From Paenibacillus sp. FSL R7-0345 (GTDB taxonomy: Bacteria; Bacillota; Bacilli; Paenibacillales; Paenibacillaceae), in NCBI RefSeq assembly GCF_038595055.1, contig NZ_CP152002.1, positions 6,224,001 through 6,288,000 on the forward strand: a stretch of 64,000 nt of DNA. Direction: 5' to 3'. The notes below the pieces were generated by a model. It was not told the DNA's origin, did not search any database, and saw only the letters and a list, made by a program, of their open reading frames with translations. Made by a program: the position numbers and the translations under genes. Positions 24,278 to 32,003 of the stretch are shown here, in pieces (the first letter of the stretch is position 1; every line of letters begins with the position of its first letter).

Positions 24278-26044
24278 TCAGCACGGAATTCTGATAGAGA
24301 CTTTTGTCCCCTGACCCGGAGTGCTTGAGATGGATACGCCGTAAGGCTCCCCGTACAGCAGCAGCAGACGGTCATGGACATTACGGATACCGATGCCGCT
24401 GAACAGCTGACGGCTGCTGCTGGAAGCCGGGATCGTCTCTTTGTTGACCAGATCCATGCCGTCCCCCGTATCAACCACCTCACAGTGCAGCATATCCCTG
24501 TCCTTCATGATGGTGACATAGATATAACCGGAGGTTTTGATATTGAAAGCGTGGAAAAAAGCATTTTCAATAAAAGGCTGCAAAATCAGCTTGGGTACCT
24601 TAGCATTCATGCAGTCCGGCGAAACAAAGGTCTCGACCTTGATCCGGTTGCCGTTACGTACCTGAGTAATAAAGACGTAATGCTTCAGGTTAATCAGCTC
24701 ATCCTCGACTGTAATTGTCTCTTTCACATTGCTGATCGTGTTCTGCAGCAGGGAGATCAGGGCATGAATCGTTTCTGTCGCCTGCTCCTTACTGCCCCGC
24801 TGCACCAGGATATTGACCGATGCCAGGGTATTATACAAGAAATGAGGATTTATCTGCTGCTGAAGTGCCGCCAGTTCCGCATTCCGCTGCTCCTTCTGCG
24901 TCTCCACCAGCTGGGCGACATAATCATTCAGCTCCTTGAGCATGTAGTTGAATGCTGTGCTCAGCTGCCTTGTCTCATAACTGCCGGTAACAGCCATATA
25001 GTTATGGAAATTCTTTTTGGTCACATTGGACATTTTTTTGACCAGCGTACGCAGGGATAATGTCAGCCGCTTGGTCAGGAAGTAGATCAGGAGCAGTGCA
25101 ACCGCAGCAATCGCCCCGCCGATCAGAAACAGCATTCTTTTATCGAACAGCGTACCGATGGTCTCATCTTTATCAATCAGGTTTACAATATAAAAGTTGT
25201 AGGACGGCAGGTAATCAGCCAGCACAATGACTTCCCGTCCCCCGATCGTCAGCTCCTGGCTGTCAAGGCCCGCCTCGGCAATCTGCTTCGCGCTGTCCAG
25301 GAGGTCAGGCGAAAAGCTGCCAATCTGCTCTGTCCGGTTGCTCGACACAATCCGCCCGGCCGTATCCAGGAACATGACATCATTGCCTTTGCTCGTAAAG
25401 CTGGCGTAATTCTTGCGGAAATCCACCTCGCGGGTGAACATATACAGCGTACCATACGGCTCTGCAAGTCCGGGGGCAGTCAGCGCTTTAACGGCGACCA
25501 GCGTACGGTTCTGGGAATTCAGCGGGCCCCCGTCCATAAAGCTGTAAAACAGCTTCCCGCCCTGCTTCTGCGCAGCCACTGTAATGGGGTTATCCCTCAG
25601 CTGTTCTGCAGAGCCCGACCAATAGGTCACATCGCTGGTATAGTTTCTGCCGTTCCCTCCCAGAATGGACAGGCCCACATTAGCGGCGCCGATCCCTGAC
25701 TGAATGCGGTCCATCTGGTCGCGCATGCTGTAATACCGCCGGAAATTAGCCAGTGAGCTGCCATCCTTCTCTGTCATGAAGCTGCGGATTACTCCGCTCT
25801 GTCCGACATTGATAGCAGTATTGACGGTAGTGTAATGGGAGTTATCTAGTGCACTTTTTATCTGGTTAATGATCTTTGAATTGGTGATGCTGAACGTCTG
25901 CACAAACAGCGTCTGCGACATTTGGGCCGTCACCGTCGTAATCAGTACGGTAACGAGCACAATGCTGATGACCATGACGACAAATATTTTGCTGAACAGG
26001 CTCTGATCCTTGAGCTTTTTGAGCCATTTTTCCATTACTCCCAT
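24278..26044 (-). CDS. yesM: YesM-type sensor histidine kinase
   Basis: 588 residues; AAGGAG 6 bases before ATG 26044. Order: membrane helix (about 20-42), extracellular Cache-like sensor (about 45-300), second helix (305-323), HAMP linker, His_kinase domain with phospho-accepting H401 in QQQINPHFLYNTL, and an ATPase domain with N-box PFIENAFFHAF and G-boxes VVDTGDGMD, GIGIRNVHDRL. This class pairs with AraC-type YesN regulators and senses oligosaccharides or the loaded binding protein. It lies 24 bases after the regulator gene and just before the importer genes, so it most likely controls them. Confidence 0.9.
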   Translation of the reverse strand: MGVMEKWLKKLKDQSLFSKIFVVMVISIVLVTVLITTVTAQMSQTLFVQTFSITNSKIINQIKSALDNSHYTTVNTAINVGQSGVIRSFMTEKDGSSLANFRRYYSMRDQMDRIQSGIGAANVGLSILGGNGRNYTSDVTYWSGSAEQLRDNPITVAAQKQGGKLFYSFMDGGPLNSQNRTLVAVKALTAPGLAEPYGTLYMFTREVDFRKNYASFTSKGNDVMFLDTAGRIVSSNRTEQIGSFSPDLLDSAKQIAEAGLDSQELTIGGREVIVLADYLPSYNFYIVNLIDKDETIGTLFDKRMLFLIGGAIAAVALLLIYFLTKRLTLSLRTLVKKMSNVTKKNFHNYMAVTGSYETRQLSTAFNYMLKELNDYVAQLVETQKEQRNAELAALQQQINPHFLYNTLASVNILVQRGSKEQATETIHALISLLQNTISNVKETITVEDELINLKHYVFITQVRNGNRIKVETFVSPDCMNAKVPKLILQPFIENAFFHAFNIKTSGYIYVTIMKDRDMLHCEVVDTGDGMDLVNKETIPASSSSRQLFSGIGIRNVHDRLLLLYGEPYGVSISSTPGQGTKVSIRIPC

Positions 26045-26068
26045 TTCGGGCTCCTTCCAACTCCTGCG

Positions 26069-27610
26069 TTATCCCTTCCGGTATTGGCTTGGCGACACGT
26101 TCATCAGCTTGCGGAACACTCTGGTGAAATAGCTGTGATCGGAATAGCCGACCATACTGCTGATTTCGGAGATCGACAGGCCCGGTTCCTCCTTCAGCAA
26201 CAGGCAAGCTTTGCCGATCCGCACCCGGTTTAAATATTCGTTGAAGCCTTCTTTATTGTGCAGAGTAAAATAATTAGATAAATAGGACGGGTTAAAATGA
26301 AACTCTCTGGCTACTTCCGTCAGCGTAAGCTGTCGTGAATAATGCTCATCGATGTACAGCAGAATCTTCTGCATCGCCGGTGTGCCGCCGCGGTTCTTCG
26401 TAACACACTCGGTCGCATCCTGCAAAAACTGCATCAGCCGCGCCTCCGTCTCTCCCACATGCCTGGCTTCATGAATCGAACGGAAATACTCATATTTGCT
26501 GTCATCCAGAGCACGGGCCTCATAATGGAATTGCAGCAGCATCCCGATGATCTGAAAGATGCTGTGGCACAAAAAGGACTTAAACTCGGACACACCCGTA
26601 TCGCGGCGGCCGGACATCGAGGATACATAAGCGCTGAGCCGGGCAAACGCCTGATCGAACTCCTGGCGGTTCAGCTCTGCTGCGAAAGCCTCCTGGTCAA
26701 AGGCCGGTCCCGGCTGCACCGCCCCGCCATGATCGGCCAGCAGGCAGCGTTCAGGCAGGAAAAACCGGTGGTCCAGCAGCTTCATCAGCTCCTGTGAGTA
26801 TACCGTGTGCAGCTCCTGCAACTGCGTAAAAGTCCGGCTGACAGCCAGACTCAGAAACATATTGGCCCGGATTCCGGTAGTAAATATCTGCTCGGCCAGC
26901 TTGATCAGCGTCTCCTGCCCGTCTTCCGGCAGGTTAAACAGCAGCCGTACATGTCCTTCCAGCGTGGACAGCCGGCGGAAGGACAGCGGACTGCCGCCAG
27001 ACTGCAGCAGAGAACGGATGCTGTTCTCCAGCCATTCCTCTTTGCGGCTGATCGCTCCCGGTTCATCACCAGTATCCGCTACAATTAAGGTGTAGCCCGG
27101 ATACGGGAAAATCTCCTGCAGCGCCTCAGCCTCATACTCCACCGGATAGCCGGATATCAGCTTGTCCAGAATATAATCGGCAGACTGCCGCTTGTCATTC
27201 CTCCAGTCCACCTGCTGCAGCACCGGAATCCGCTGTGCCGTCTTCTTCAGTACAGCCAGCAGCGACGCCGCCTCCAGCCGCGGCTTCAGAATATAGTCGG
27301 CCACCCCGCTCTGAAACGTAGAGCGCACATATTCGAACTCGCTGAAGCTGCTCAGCACAATGACTTCAATCTCCGGATACATGCCCTTGACGAGCCGGAT
27401 CAGCTCCTCCCCGTCCATCACCGGCATGACAATATCCGTCAGGATAATATGCGGCTGCTGCGACTCGATCAGCTCAAACGCCTCACGGCCGTTGGACGCC
27501 TCCCCGACGATCTGAAAGCCTTCCCCCTCCCAGTCCAGCAGATGCATAATCCCCTGCCGCACCAGCATCTCATCGTCCACCACTACTATTTTGCAGAACG
27601 TTGTTTCCAT
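26069..27610 (-). CDS. yesN: YesN-type response regulator with AraC DNA-binding domain
   Basis: 513 residues from ATG 27610, with AAAGGAGA 6-7 bases upstream. The receiver domain (1-125) has the acidic pair D12-D13 and phospho-site D59 in PHIILTDIVMPVMDG. A 270-residue middle region without clear motif is followed by an AraC double helix-turn-helix (LLYIDEHYSRQLTLTEVAREFHFNPSYLSNYFTLHNKEGFNEYLNRVRIGKACLLL, then SISEISSMVGYSDHSYFTRVFRKLMNVSPSQYRKG). Phosphorylated by the adjacent kinase, it should activate the sugar importer-lacZ operon. Its own leader is long and structured. Confidence 0.9.
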   Translation of the reverse strand: METTFCKIVVVDDEMLVRQGIMHLLDWEGEGFQIVGEASNGREAFELIESQQPHIILTDIVMPVMDGEELIRLVKGMYPEIEVIVLSSFSEFEYVRSTFQSGVADYILKPRLEAASLLAVLKKTAQRIPVLQQVDWRNDKRQSADYILDKLISGYPVEYEAEALQEIFPYPGYTLIVADTGDEPGAISRKEEWLENSIRSLLQSGGSPLSFRRLSTLEGHVRLLFNLPEDGQETLIKLAEQIFTTGIRANMFLSLAVSRTFTQLQELHTVYSQELMKLLDHRFFLPERCLLADHGGAVQPGPAFDQEAFAAELNRQEFDQAFARLSAYVSSMSGRRDTGVSEFKSFLCHSIFQIIGMLLQFHYEARALDDSKYEYFRSIHEARHVGETEARLMQFLQDATECVTKNRGGTPAMQKILLYIDEHYSRQLTLTEVAREFHFNPSYLSNYFTLHNKEGFNEYLNRVRIGKACLLLKEEPGLSISEISSMVGYSDHSYFTRVFRKLMNVSPSQYRKG

Positions 27611-27691
27611 GGCTTCTCCTTTTTGGAACAAAAGTACGACAAGTTGAAACGGTTACGCCGTCCTTAAAAGAACGGTATCCGTTACTGCGAG

Positions 27692-27738
27692 AAAGATAAG
27701 GATAAAGTATAGCGTGAAAGATATACTTTCTTATCTTT
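27692..27738. repeat. Long stem-loop in the yesN leader
   Basis: AAAGATAAG-gat-AAAGTATA, a 10-base loop, then TATACTTT-CTTATCTTT: a 17-base-pair stem with a 3-base bulge. It follows the T-run of the leader terminator and is not itself followed by T. Confidence 0.7.
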
Positions 27739-27778
27739 AAAAAACAAATGAAACCCGCTTAAATAAAGGGGTTTCATC
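27739..27778 (-). terminator. Intrinsic terminator inside the yesN leader
   Basis: On the minus strand TGAAACCCC...GCGGGTTTCA is followed by TTTGTTTTTT. It lies about 50 bases after the yesN promoter, so it can stop the transcript early. Confidence 0.7.
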
Positions 27779-27831
27779 TTACATAAACAGATTGGCTGTC
27801 GGAATGTGAAACAGCTTTCATAATGATTTAA

Positions 27832-27860
27832 ATTATAGGTATGTGGTGGGGGGCTGTCAA
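27832..27860 (-). promoter_or_regulatory. Consensus sigma-A promoter of yesN-yesM
   Basis: TTGACA (27860-27855), exactly 17 bases, TATAAT (27837-27832): a perfect match in both boxes. The leader to the yesN ATG is about 215 bases. Confidence 0.85.
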
Positions 27861-27876
27861 TTGAGCTTAGCGATAT

Positions 27877-27905
27877 AACAAAAAACCGCGCCTGCGCGCG
27901 GTTCT
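27877..27905 (-). terminator. Terminator after the galactoside acetyltransferase gene
   Basis: ACCGCGC-gcag-GCGCGGT on the minus strand, then TTTTTTG. It closes the alpha-galactosidase/acetyltransferase unit just before the yesN promoter. Confidence 0.9.
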
Positions 27906-27925
27906 CTACTCATCCTATTCTGCTC

Positions 27926-28540
27926 CTACACCAAATCCTCCCTAACAATCCGCCGCCCTTTAAAATAAAACTGCTCATCCTGCTCATTAATCTCACGCAG
28001 CACCTTACAAGGATTGCCGATCGCCACTACGTTAGCAGGGATGTCCTTTGTTACGATGCTCCCCGCACCAATTACCGTATTATCGCCAATTGTAATGCCC
28101 GGGAGGATAATGGCGCCGGCGCCGATCCAGCAGTTTTTTCCGATTGTCACAGGTGCGTTATATTGATATGCCTGTTCCCGCAGCTCAGGGAGAATAGGAT
28201 GGCCGGCTGTAGCTACAGTCACGTTCGGGCCGAACATCGTGTAATCCCCGACATAAATATGCGTATCATCCACCATCGTCAGATTGAAGTTCGCATATAT
28301 ATTTTTGCCGAAATGGACATGCTTCCCGCCCCAGTTCGCATGAAACGGCGGTTCAATGTAGCAGTTCTCGCCGATCTCCGCAAACATTTCCCTCAGCATC
28401 GCCATTCTTTTATCATATTCACTTGGCCGGGTCCGGTTGAAGTCATAGAGCGCTTCGAGACAGAGCGTCTGTGCTTTCATTAGCTCCTCATCACCGGGCA
28501 GATACAGGCTGACATCGTGGAGCTTGTCTTTCATACTCAT
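27926..28540 (-). CDS. lacA: Galactoside/maltose O-acetyltransferase
   Basis: 204 residues; AAGGAG 8 bases before ATG 28540. A left-handed beta-helix acetyltransferase built from hexapeptide repeats (GKNIYANFNLTMVDD, VTIGKNCWIGAGAIILPGITIGDNTVIGAGSIVTKDIPANVVAIGNPCKVLREI). The N-terminal helix block (SEYDKRMAMLREMF) is that of the Maa/LacA family, which moves acetyl from acetyl-CoA to sugars and is thought to detoxify non-metabolised ones. It starts 12 bases after the alpha-galactosidase stop, so the two are cotranscribed. Confidence 0.85.
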   Translation of the reverse strand: MSMKDKLHDVSLYLPGDEELMKAQTLCLEALYDFNRTRPSEYDKRMAMLREMFAEIGENCYIEPPFHANWGGKHVHFGKNIYANFNLTMVDDTHIYVGDYTMFGPNVTVATAGHPILPELREQAYQYNAPVTIGKNCWIGAGAIILPGITIGDNTVIGAGSIVTKDIPANVVAIGNPCKVLREINEQDEQFYFKGRRIVREDLV

Positions 28541-28552
28541 GTCTTAATCTCC

Positions 28553-29854
28553 TTATCTAAATTTAGGCAGCCAGCTGCCGTGGGCTTCAATCAGATCATC
28601 GCATAGCGCCACAATATCATCCAGCGATAGCTCGGCAGCCGTATGCGGATCAAGCATCGCCGCATGGTAGATATGCTCTTTTTTGCCGGTTCTAGCGGCT
28701 TCTATCGTCAACAGCTGGGTGTTAATATTCGTTCTGTTCAATGCAGCCAGCTGTGGCGGAAGGTCTCCGACATAGGTCGGGCTGATCCCGTTTCTGTTAA
28801 CGAGACACGGTACCTCGACGCAAGCCTCATCTGGAAGATTCGTAATTAATCCGGTATTCAGCACATTCCCGCCGATCGTGTAAGGGATATCTGTCTCAAT
28901 GGCTTCAAGGATATAGGACGCGTATTCGTGTGACCGCTGATGCTCCAGATTCACATCTCCCACCAGCTCATCCCGCATTTGGGTCCAGTTACTGATCTGT
29001 TCGCGGCAGCGGCGCGGATATTCATCCAGCGGAATGTTGAGCTGGTCAATCAGCTCCGGATAATTTCTTTTAATAAAATAAGGATGATACTCCGCACTGT
29101 GCTCAGAAGATTCTGTAACATAGTAGCCGAACTTATTCATCAGCTCGAAGCGGACCATGTCGGAGTGCTTCCCTGCCTGCTGTTTCTCTTGGGCCCGTCT
29201 CTTGATCTCAGGATACAAATCCACCCCGTCACGCGAAACCTCCAGCAGCCAGGCCATATGATTAATCCCGGCAATCCTTGATTTAACGCCCGTATCATCC
29301 ATCCCCAGCGATTTGAAAAGCTCCGGCACACACACCTGCACGCTATGGCATAATCCGACTGTCTGCACTCCGGCATACCGGCTCATATAGTTGGTCAGCA
29401 CCGCCATCGGGTTCGTGTAATTCAGGAACAGCACATCCGGGCAGACCTCGCGGATATCCGCTGCGAACTCGTCCAGTACAGGAATGGTCCGCAGATTGCG
29501 GAAAATCCCGCCGATCCCGATTGTGTCTGCAATAGTCTGGCGGAGACCGTATTTCTTGGGAATTTCAAAATCGGTAATCGTGCACGGATCGTACCCGCCG
29601 ACCTGAATCGCATTAATCGCATACTTCGCTCCACGTAGGGCCTCTTTACGGTCTGTATATACCTTTATGTTGCATCTGCTTCCAGACGTTTTACGGATAT
29701 TGTTAAGCATAATTTCAGAATCACGCAGCCGCTCGGAATTAATATCAAATAGGGCAATCTCAAAATCCTGCAGGGCCGGCGTAAGCAGACAGTCCCCAAG
29801 AACATTTTTAGCGAAAACAGTACTTCCAGCTCCTAAAAATACAATTTTGCTCAT
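28553..29854 (-). CDS. melA: GH4 alpha-galactosidase
   Basis: 433 residues; AAAGGAG 10 bases before ATG 29854. GH4 enzymes need NAD+ and Mn2+ and act by oxidation-elimination rather than direct hydrolysis. Visible marks: the dinucleotide loop VFLGAGSTVF at 4-13, the substrate/metal block NYTNPMAVLT, the metal Cys in GLCHSVQ, and GINHMAW. The sequence best fits the MelA/alpha-galactosidase subgroup. Its place in a galactoside island, next to lacA and an AraC regulator, supports this. It would cleave melibiose- or raffinose-type sugars in the cytosol. Confidence 0.9.
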   Translation of the reverse strand: MSKIVFLGAGSTVFAKNVLGDCLLTPALQDFEIALFDINSERLRDSEIMLNNIRKTSGSRCNIKVYTDRKEALRGAKYAINAIQVGGYDPCTITDFEIPKKYGLRQTIADTIGIGGIFRNLRTIPVLDEFAADIREVCPDVLFLNYTNPMAVLTNYMSRYAGVQTVGLCHSVQVCVPELFKSLGMDDTGVKSRIAGINHMAWLLEVSRDGVDLYPEIKRRAQEKQQAGKHSDMVRFELMNKFGYYVTESSEHSAEYHPYFIKRNYPELIDQLNIPLDEYPRRCREQISNWTQMRDELVGDVNLEHQRSHEYASYILEAIETDIPYTIGGNVLNTGLITNLPDEACVEVPCLVNRNGISPTYVGDLPPQLAALNRTNINTQLLTIEAARTGKKEHIYHAAMLDPHTAAELSLDDIVALCDDLIEAHGSWLPKFR

Positions 29855-29900
29855 CGATTATACGCTCCTTTTGTTCATTACCTTTGAGTTGATAATGATC

Positions 29901-29966
29901 TTTATATCCCTTACTATAAAATCACAGCAGCAAAATAGGCATGGAACATTGCCACCTCTGCATGGA
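29901..29966 (-). promoter_or_regulatory. melA promoter region with direct repeats for the AraC regulator
   Basis: A TATAAA -10 (29906-29901 on the minus strand) lacks a good -35. Upstream of it GCATGGA occurs at 29939-29945 and 29960-29966, start points 21 bases apart, two helix turns. Two such direct repeats beside a weak -35 are typical of AraC-activated promoters. Confidence 0.4.
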
Positions 29967-30016
29967 GATTTGTAGTATCATTTATTTCATTCCTTTCAAC
30001 AACCAGGAGCGCTATA

Positions 30017-30877
30017 ATGGAAAACCCGGAACATTATGAGTACAGGATACAGATTAACCCCTACTTATTGAATGCGGATCTGAATATAACCTTTGCCGGC
30101 GCTGCCAGACCTGAGCCAGGTCATAAAATCGGCCCAGCCGTTCATCCATACATTTTGATACATACCGTAGAAAGCGGGTACGGCACGTTCGTCTGGCAGG
30201 GTAAAAGCTACCGGCTTTTTCAGGGGGATACCTTTGTTATTTTTCCCGGTGTATTATTCAGCTACGAAGCTGACCATACCGAGCCCTGGAGCTATCGCTG
30301 GGTTGCCATTCAAGGCCCGGGTACCTTGGATATTCTGGGAAAAACCGGAATTACCACTACCGATCCCATCGTAAGAGGAGCCGATCCGGAACATCTGTCA
30401 GGCCTTTTTGAAAGTATCGAGCGGGTGCTGGAACAACAGTCCGGGGAAACAGTAACAACTTTGGCTACTGACGGCTGGTTCCGTGTCCTTCTGGCCGAGT
30501 TCGCCCGTTTAAACTCTCATAAGCTGCGTTACTCCACGGCCGAAGCGTTAACGGACTCCGAACGTGTTGTGGAGCAGGCGATCCGCTGGTTCCAGACCCA
30601 GTACATGCTTCCGGTCTCCATTGAAAAGCTTGCCGCCTCCCTGGGCTATCACCGGACCCATTTCACCAAAGTGTTCAAGCAGCTCACCAGCCTTTCGCCC
30701 AAGCAGTACATCAATCAGGTCCGTATGGAACGGGCCAAGGAGCTGTTAAGCACGAATCTAAGTGTGGAACAGGTGGGCAACTCCTGCGGGTTCACCGATC
30801 CTCTGTATTTCTCCAAGCAGTTTAAGCTGTGGACGGGGGAATCGCCCAGTCAGTTTCGGGAGGGATTGCGGCGGTGA
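30017..30877 (+). CDS. AraC-family regulator of the alpha-galactosidase unit
   Basis: 286 residues; CAGGAG 8 bases before ATG 30017. The N-terminal cupin-like sensing domain (HPYILIHTVESGYGTFVWQGKSYRLFQGDTFVIFPGVLFSYEAD) is followed by two helix-turn-helix motifs (LPVSIEKLAASLGYHRTHFTKVFKQLTSLSPKQYINQVRMERAKELL, then SVEQVGNSCGFTDPLYFSKQFKLWTGESPSQFREG). This MsmR/RafR-like type activates alpha-galactoside genes when it binds the sugar. It is divergent from melA-lacA, with paired repeats between. Confidence 0.9.
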   Translation: MENPEHYEYRIQINPYLLNADLNITFAGAARPEPGHKIGPAVHPYILIHTVESGYGTFVWQGKSYRLFQGDTFVIFPGVLFSYEADHTEPWSYRWVAIQGPGTLDILGKTGITTTDPIVRGADPEHLSGLFESIERVLEQQSGETVTTLATDGWFRVLLAEFARLNSHKLRYSTAEALTDSERVVEQAIRWFQTQYMLPVSIEKLAASLGYHRTHFTKVFKQLTSLSPKQYINQVRMERAKELLSTNLSVEQVGNSCGFTDPLYFSKQFKLWTGESPSQFREGLRR

Positions 30878-30896
30878 GCAGACGGGGATAATACGA

Positions 30897-30940
30897 AATA
30901 AGCCTGATTGAGCTATGGCGGGCTCTAATCAGGCTTATAT
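30897..30940. terminator. Bidirectional terminator between AraC gene and the biosynthetic operon
   Basis: ATAAGCCTGATT...AATCAGGCTTAT with an inner AGC/GCT pair; A/T-rich on both flanks. It serves both converging transcripts. Confidence 0.75.
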
Positions 30941-31969
30941 TCACATTCGATAGGCTTCATTAAGTAATTCAGTTATCAATTCAATTTCTTTCTTTTCAAT
31001 GACAGTGATAAGCTGAGTGATCTCGGCAAGTAGAGCGACCTGCTTGGTTATACCATATTTCATTAACTTATTTTTGATTAAGAAAGCATGTTGTTCAATA
31101 TCTTCAAAGTTATTATAATAGTAAACCCAATTTAATAAGGTTCCCTTGGCTCCCAAGTATTTCATCCGCTCAAGCATGAATTTTTTATGTTCCCATAACA
31201 CATGTACAGGTTTAACATTAAGCATATTGTTTTCAACAAACCATTCCTCTATATGATCCGGATCAAACAACTTTTTTAATTCAGTATAAATGTCTATGCC
31301 AAACTTCAAGTGATTCATCGGATTCAGATGCTCTTGCAGCTTCAATGAGCTATCCTTCGCATACAAATAATACTCCAATTGCTCTATAAACGCATCCTTA
31401 TTGAAAGGATATTCTTTCTTATCATCGAATGTTAAAAAATACATTTTCCGGTCACTGTTACAATGATTATTCTCGTAAGCCAATTTAAAGTCGGAGAACT
31501 TAATTGTACTTGTTGAATATTGTCCGGATTCCCTCAGATATCCCTGAATGTAGAAGTGTTCGTTGCTGTCATATCCGTAAATAAACATTTTATGCGAATT
31601 CGAATAGTTGTTATAGCCGAAAGCAGCAGGTATGTAGTATTCATTGACATGTGCTATAACATACTGATTTGAATTGATTGCATCGACAACGAAATCAATG
31701 CAATCAATTTTGCAGCTATCCACTGTACTTTTATTAATCATTTGATATTCAAACCAAGGGTTTAATACGTTAAATAATTTCCCCCGATTGTCTGTATAAA
31801 AGAATCGTAATTTATTGTATTTGGCGCCGGGGTCAAAAAAGAGCTGAACAAAATTTGTATACATCCAATCTTTTGTACTTTCATAGTTTGCGATGATCGA
31901 TAAAAATATAGCGTAATCCGGATACCCGTTCAGTACCGGTTCTTTAATTGGCAAAATTTTTGCGTTCAT
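30941..31969 (-). CDS. Possible BtrH/papain-fold-like protein of the biosynthetic operon
   Basis: 342 residues from ATG 31969 (AGAGG 9 bases upstream); last gene of the operon, 34 bases after the LanB gene. I do not recognise it firmly. The stretch FVVDAINSNQYVIAHVNEYYIPAAFGYNNYSNSHKMFIYGYDSNEHFYIQGYL resembles the C39-like/BtrH N-terminal fold, in which a conserved His stands before a GYD-type strand. BtrH-type proteins move an acyl chain from a carrier protein to an amine. The usual N-terminal Cys is not evident (NGYPDYAIF), so a true cysteine transferase is doubtful. Since the operon has no thioesterase, a release or transfer role is an attractive guess. Confidence 0.45.
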   Translation of the reverse strand: MNAKILPIKEPVLNGYPDYAIFLSIIANYESTKDWMYTNFVQLFFDPGAKYNKLRFFYTDNRGKLFNVLNPWFEYQMINKSTVDSCKIDCIDFVVDAINSNQYVIAHVNEYYIPAAFGYNNYSNSHKMFIYGYDSNEHFYIQGYLRESGQYSTSTIKFSDFKLAYENNHCNSDRKMYFLTFDDKKEYPFNKDAFIEQLEYYLYAKDSSLKLQEHLNPMNHLKFGIDIYTELKKLFDPDHIEEWFVENNMLNVKPVHVLWEHKKFMLERMKYLGAKGTLLNWVYYYNNFEDIEQHAFLIKNKLMKYGITKQVALLAEITQLITVIEKKEIELITELLNEAYRM

Positions 31970-32003
31970 GGCTCCCAACCTCTTTTATAATTTTCATAAA
32001 CTT

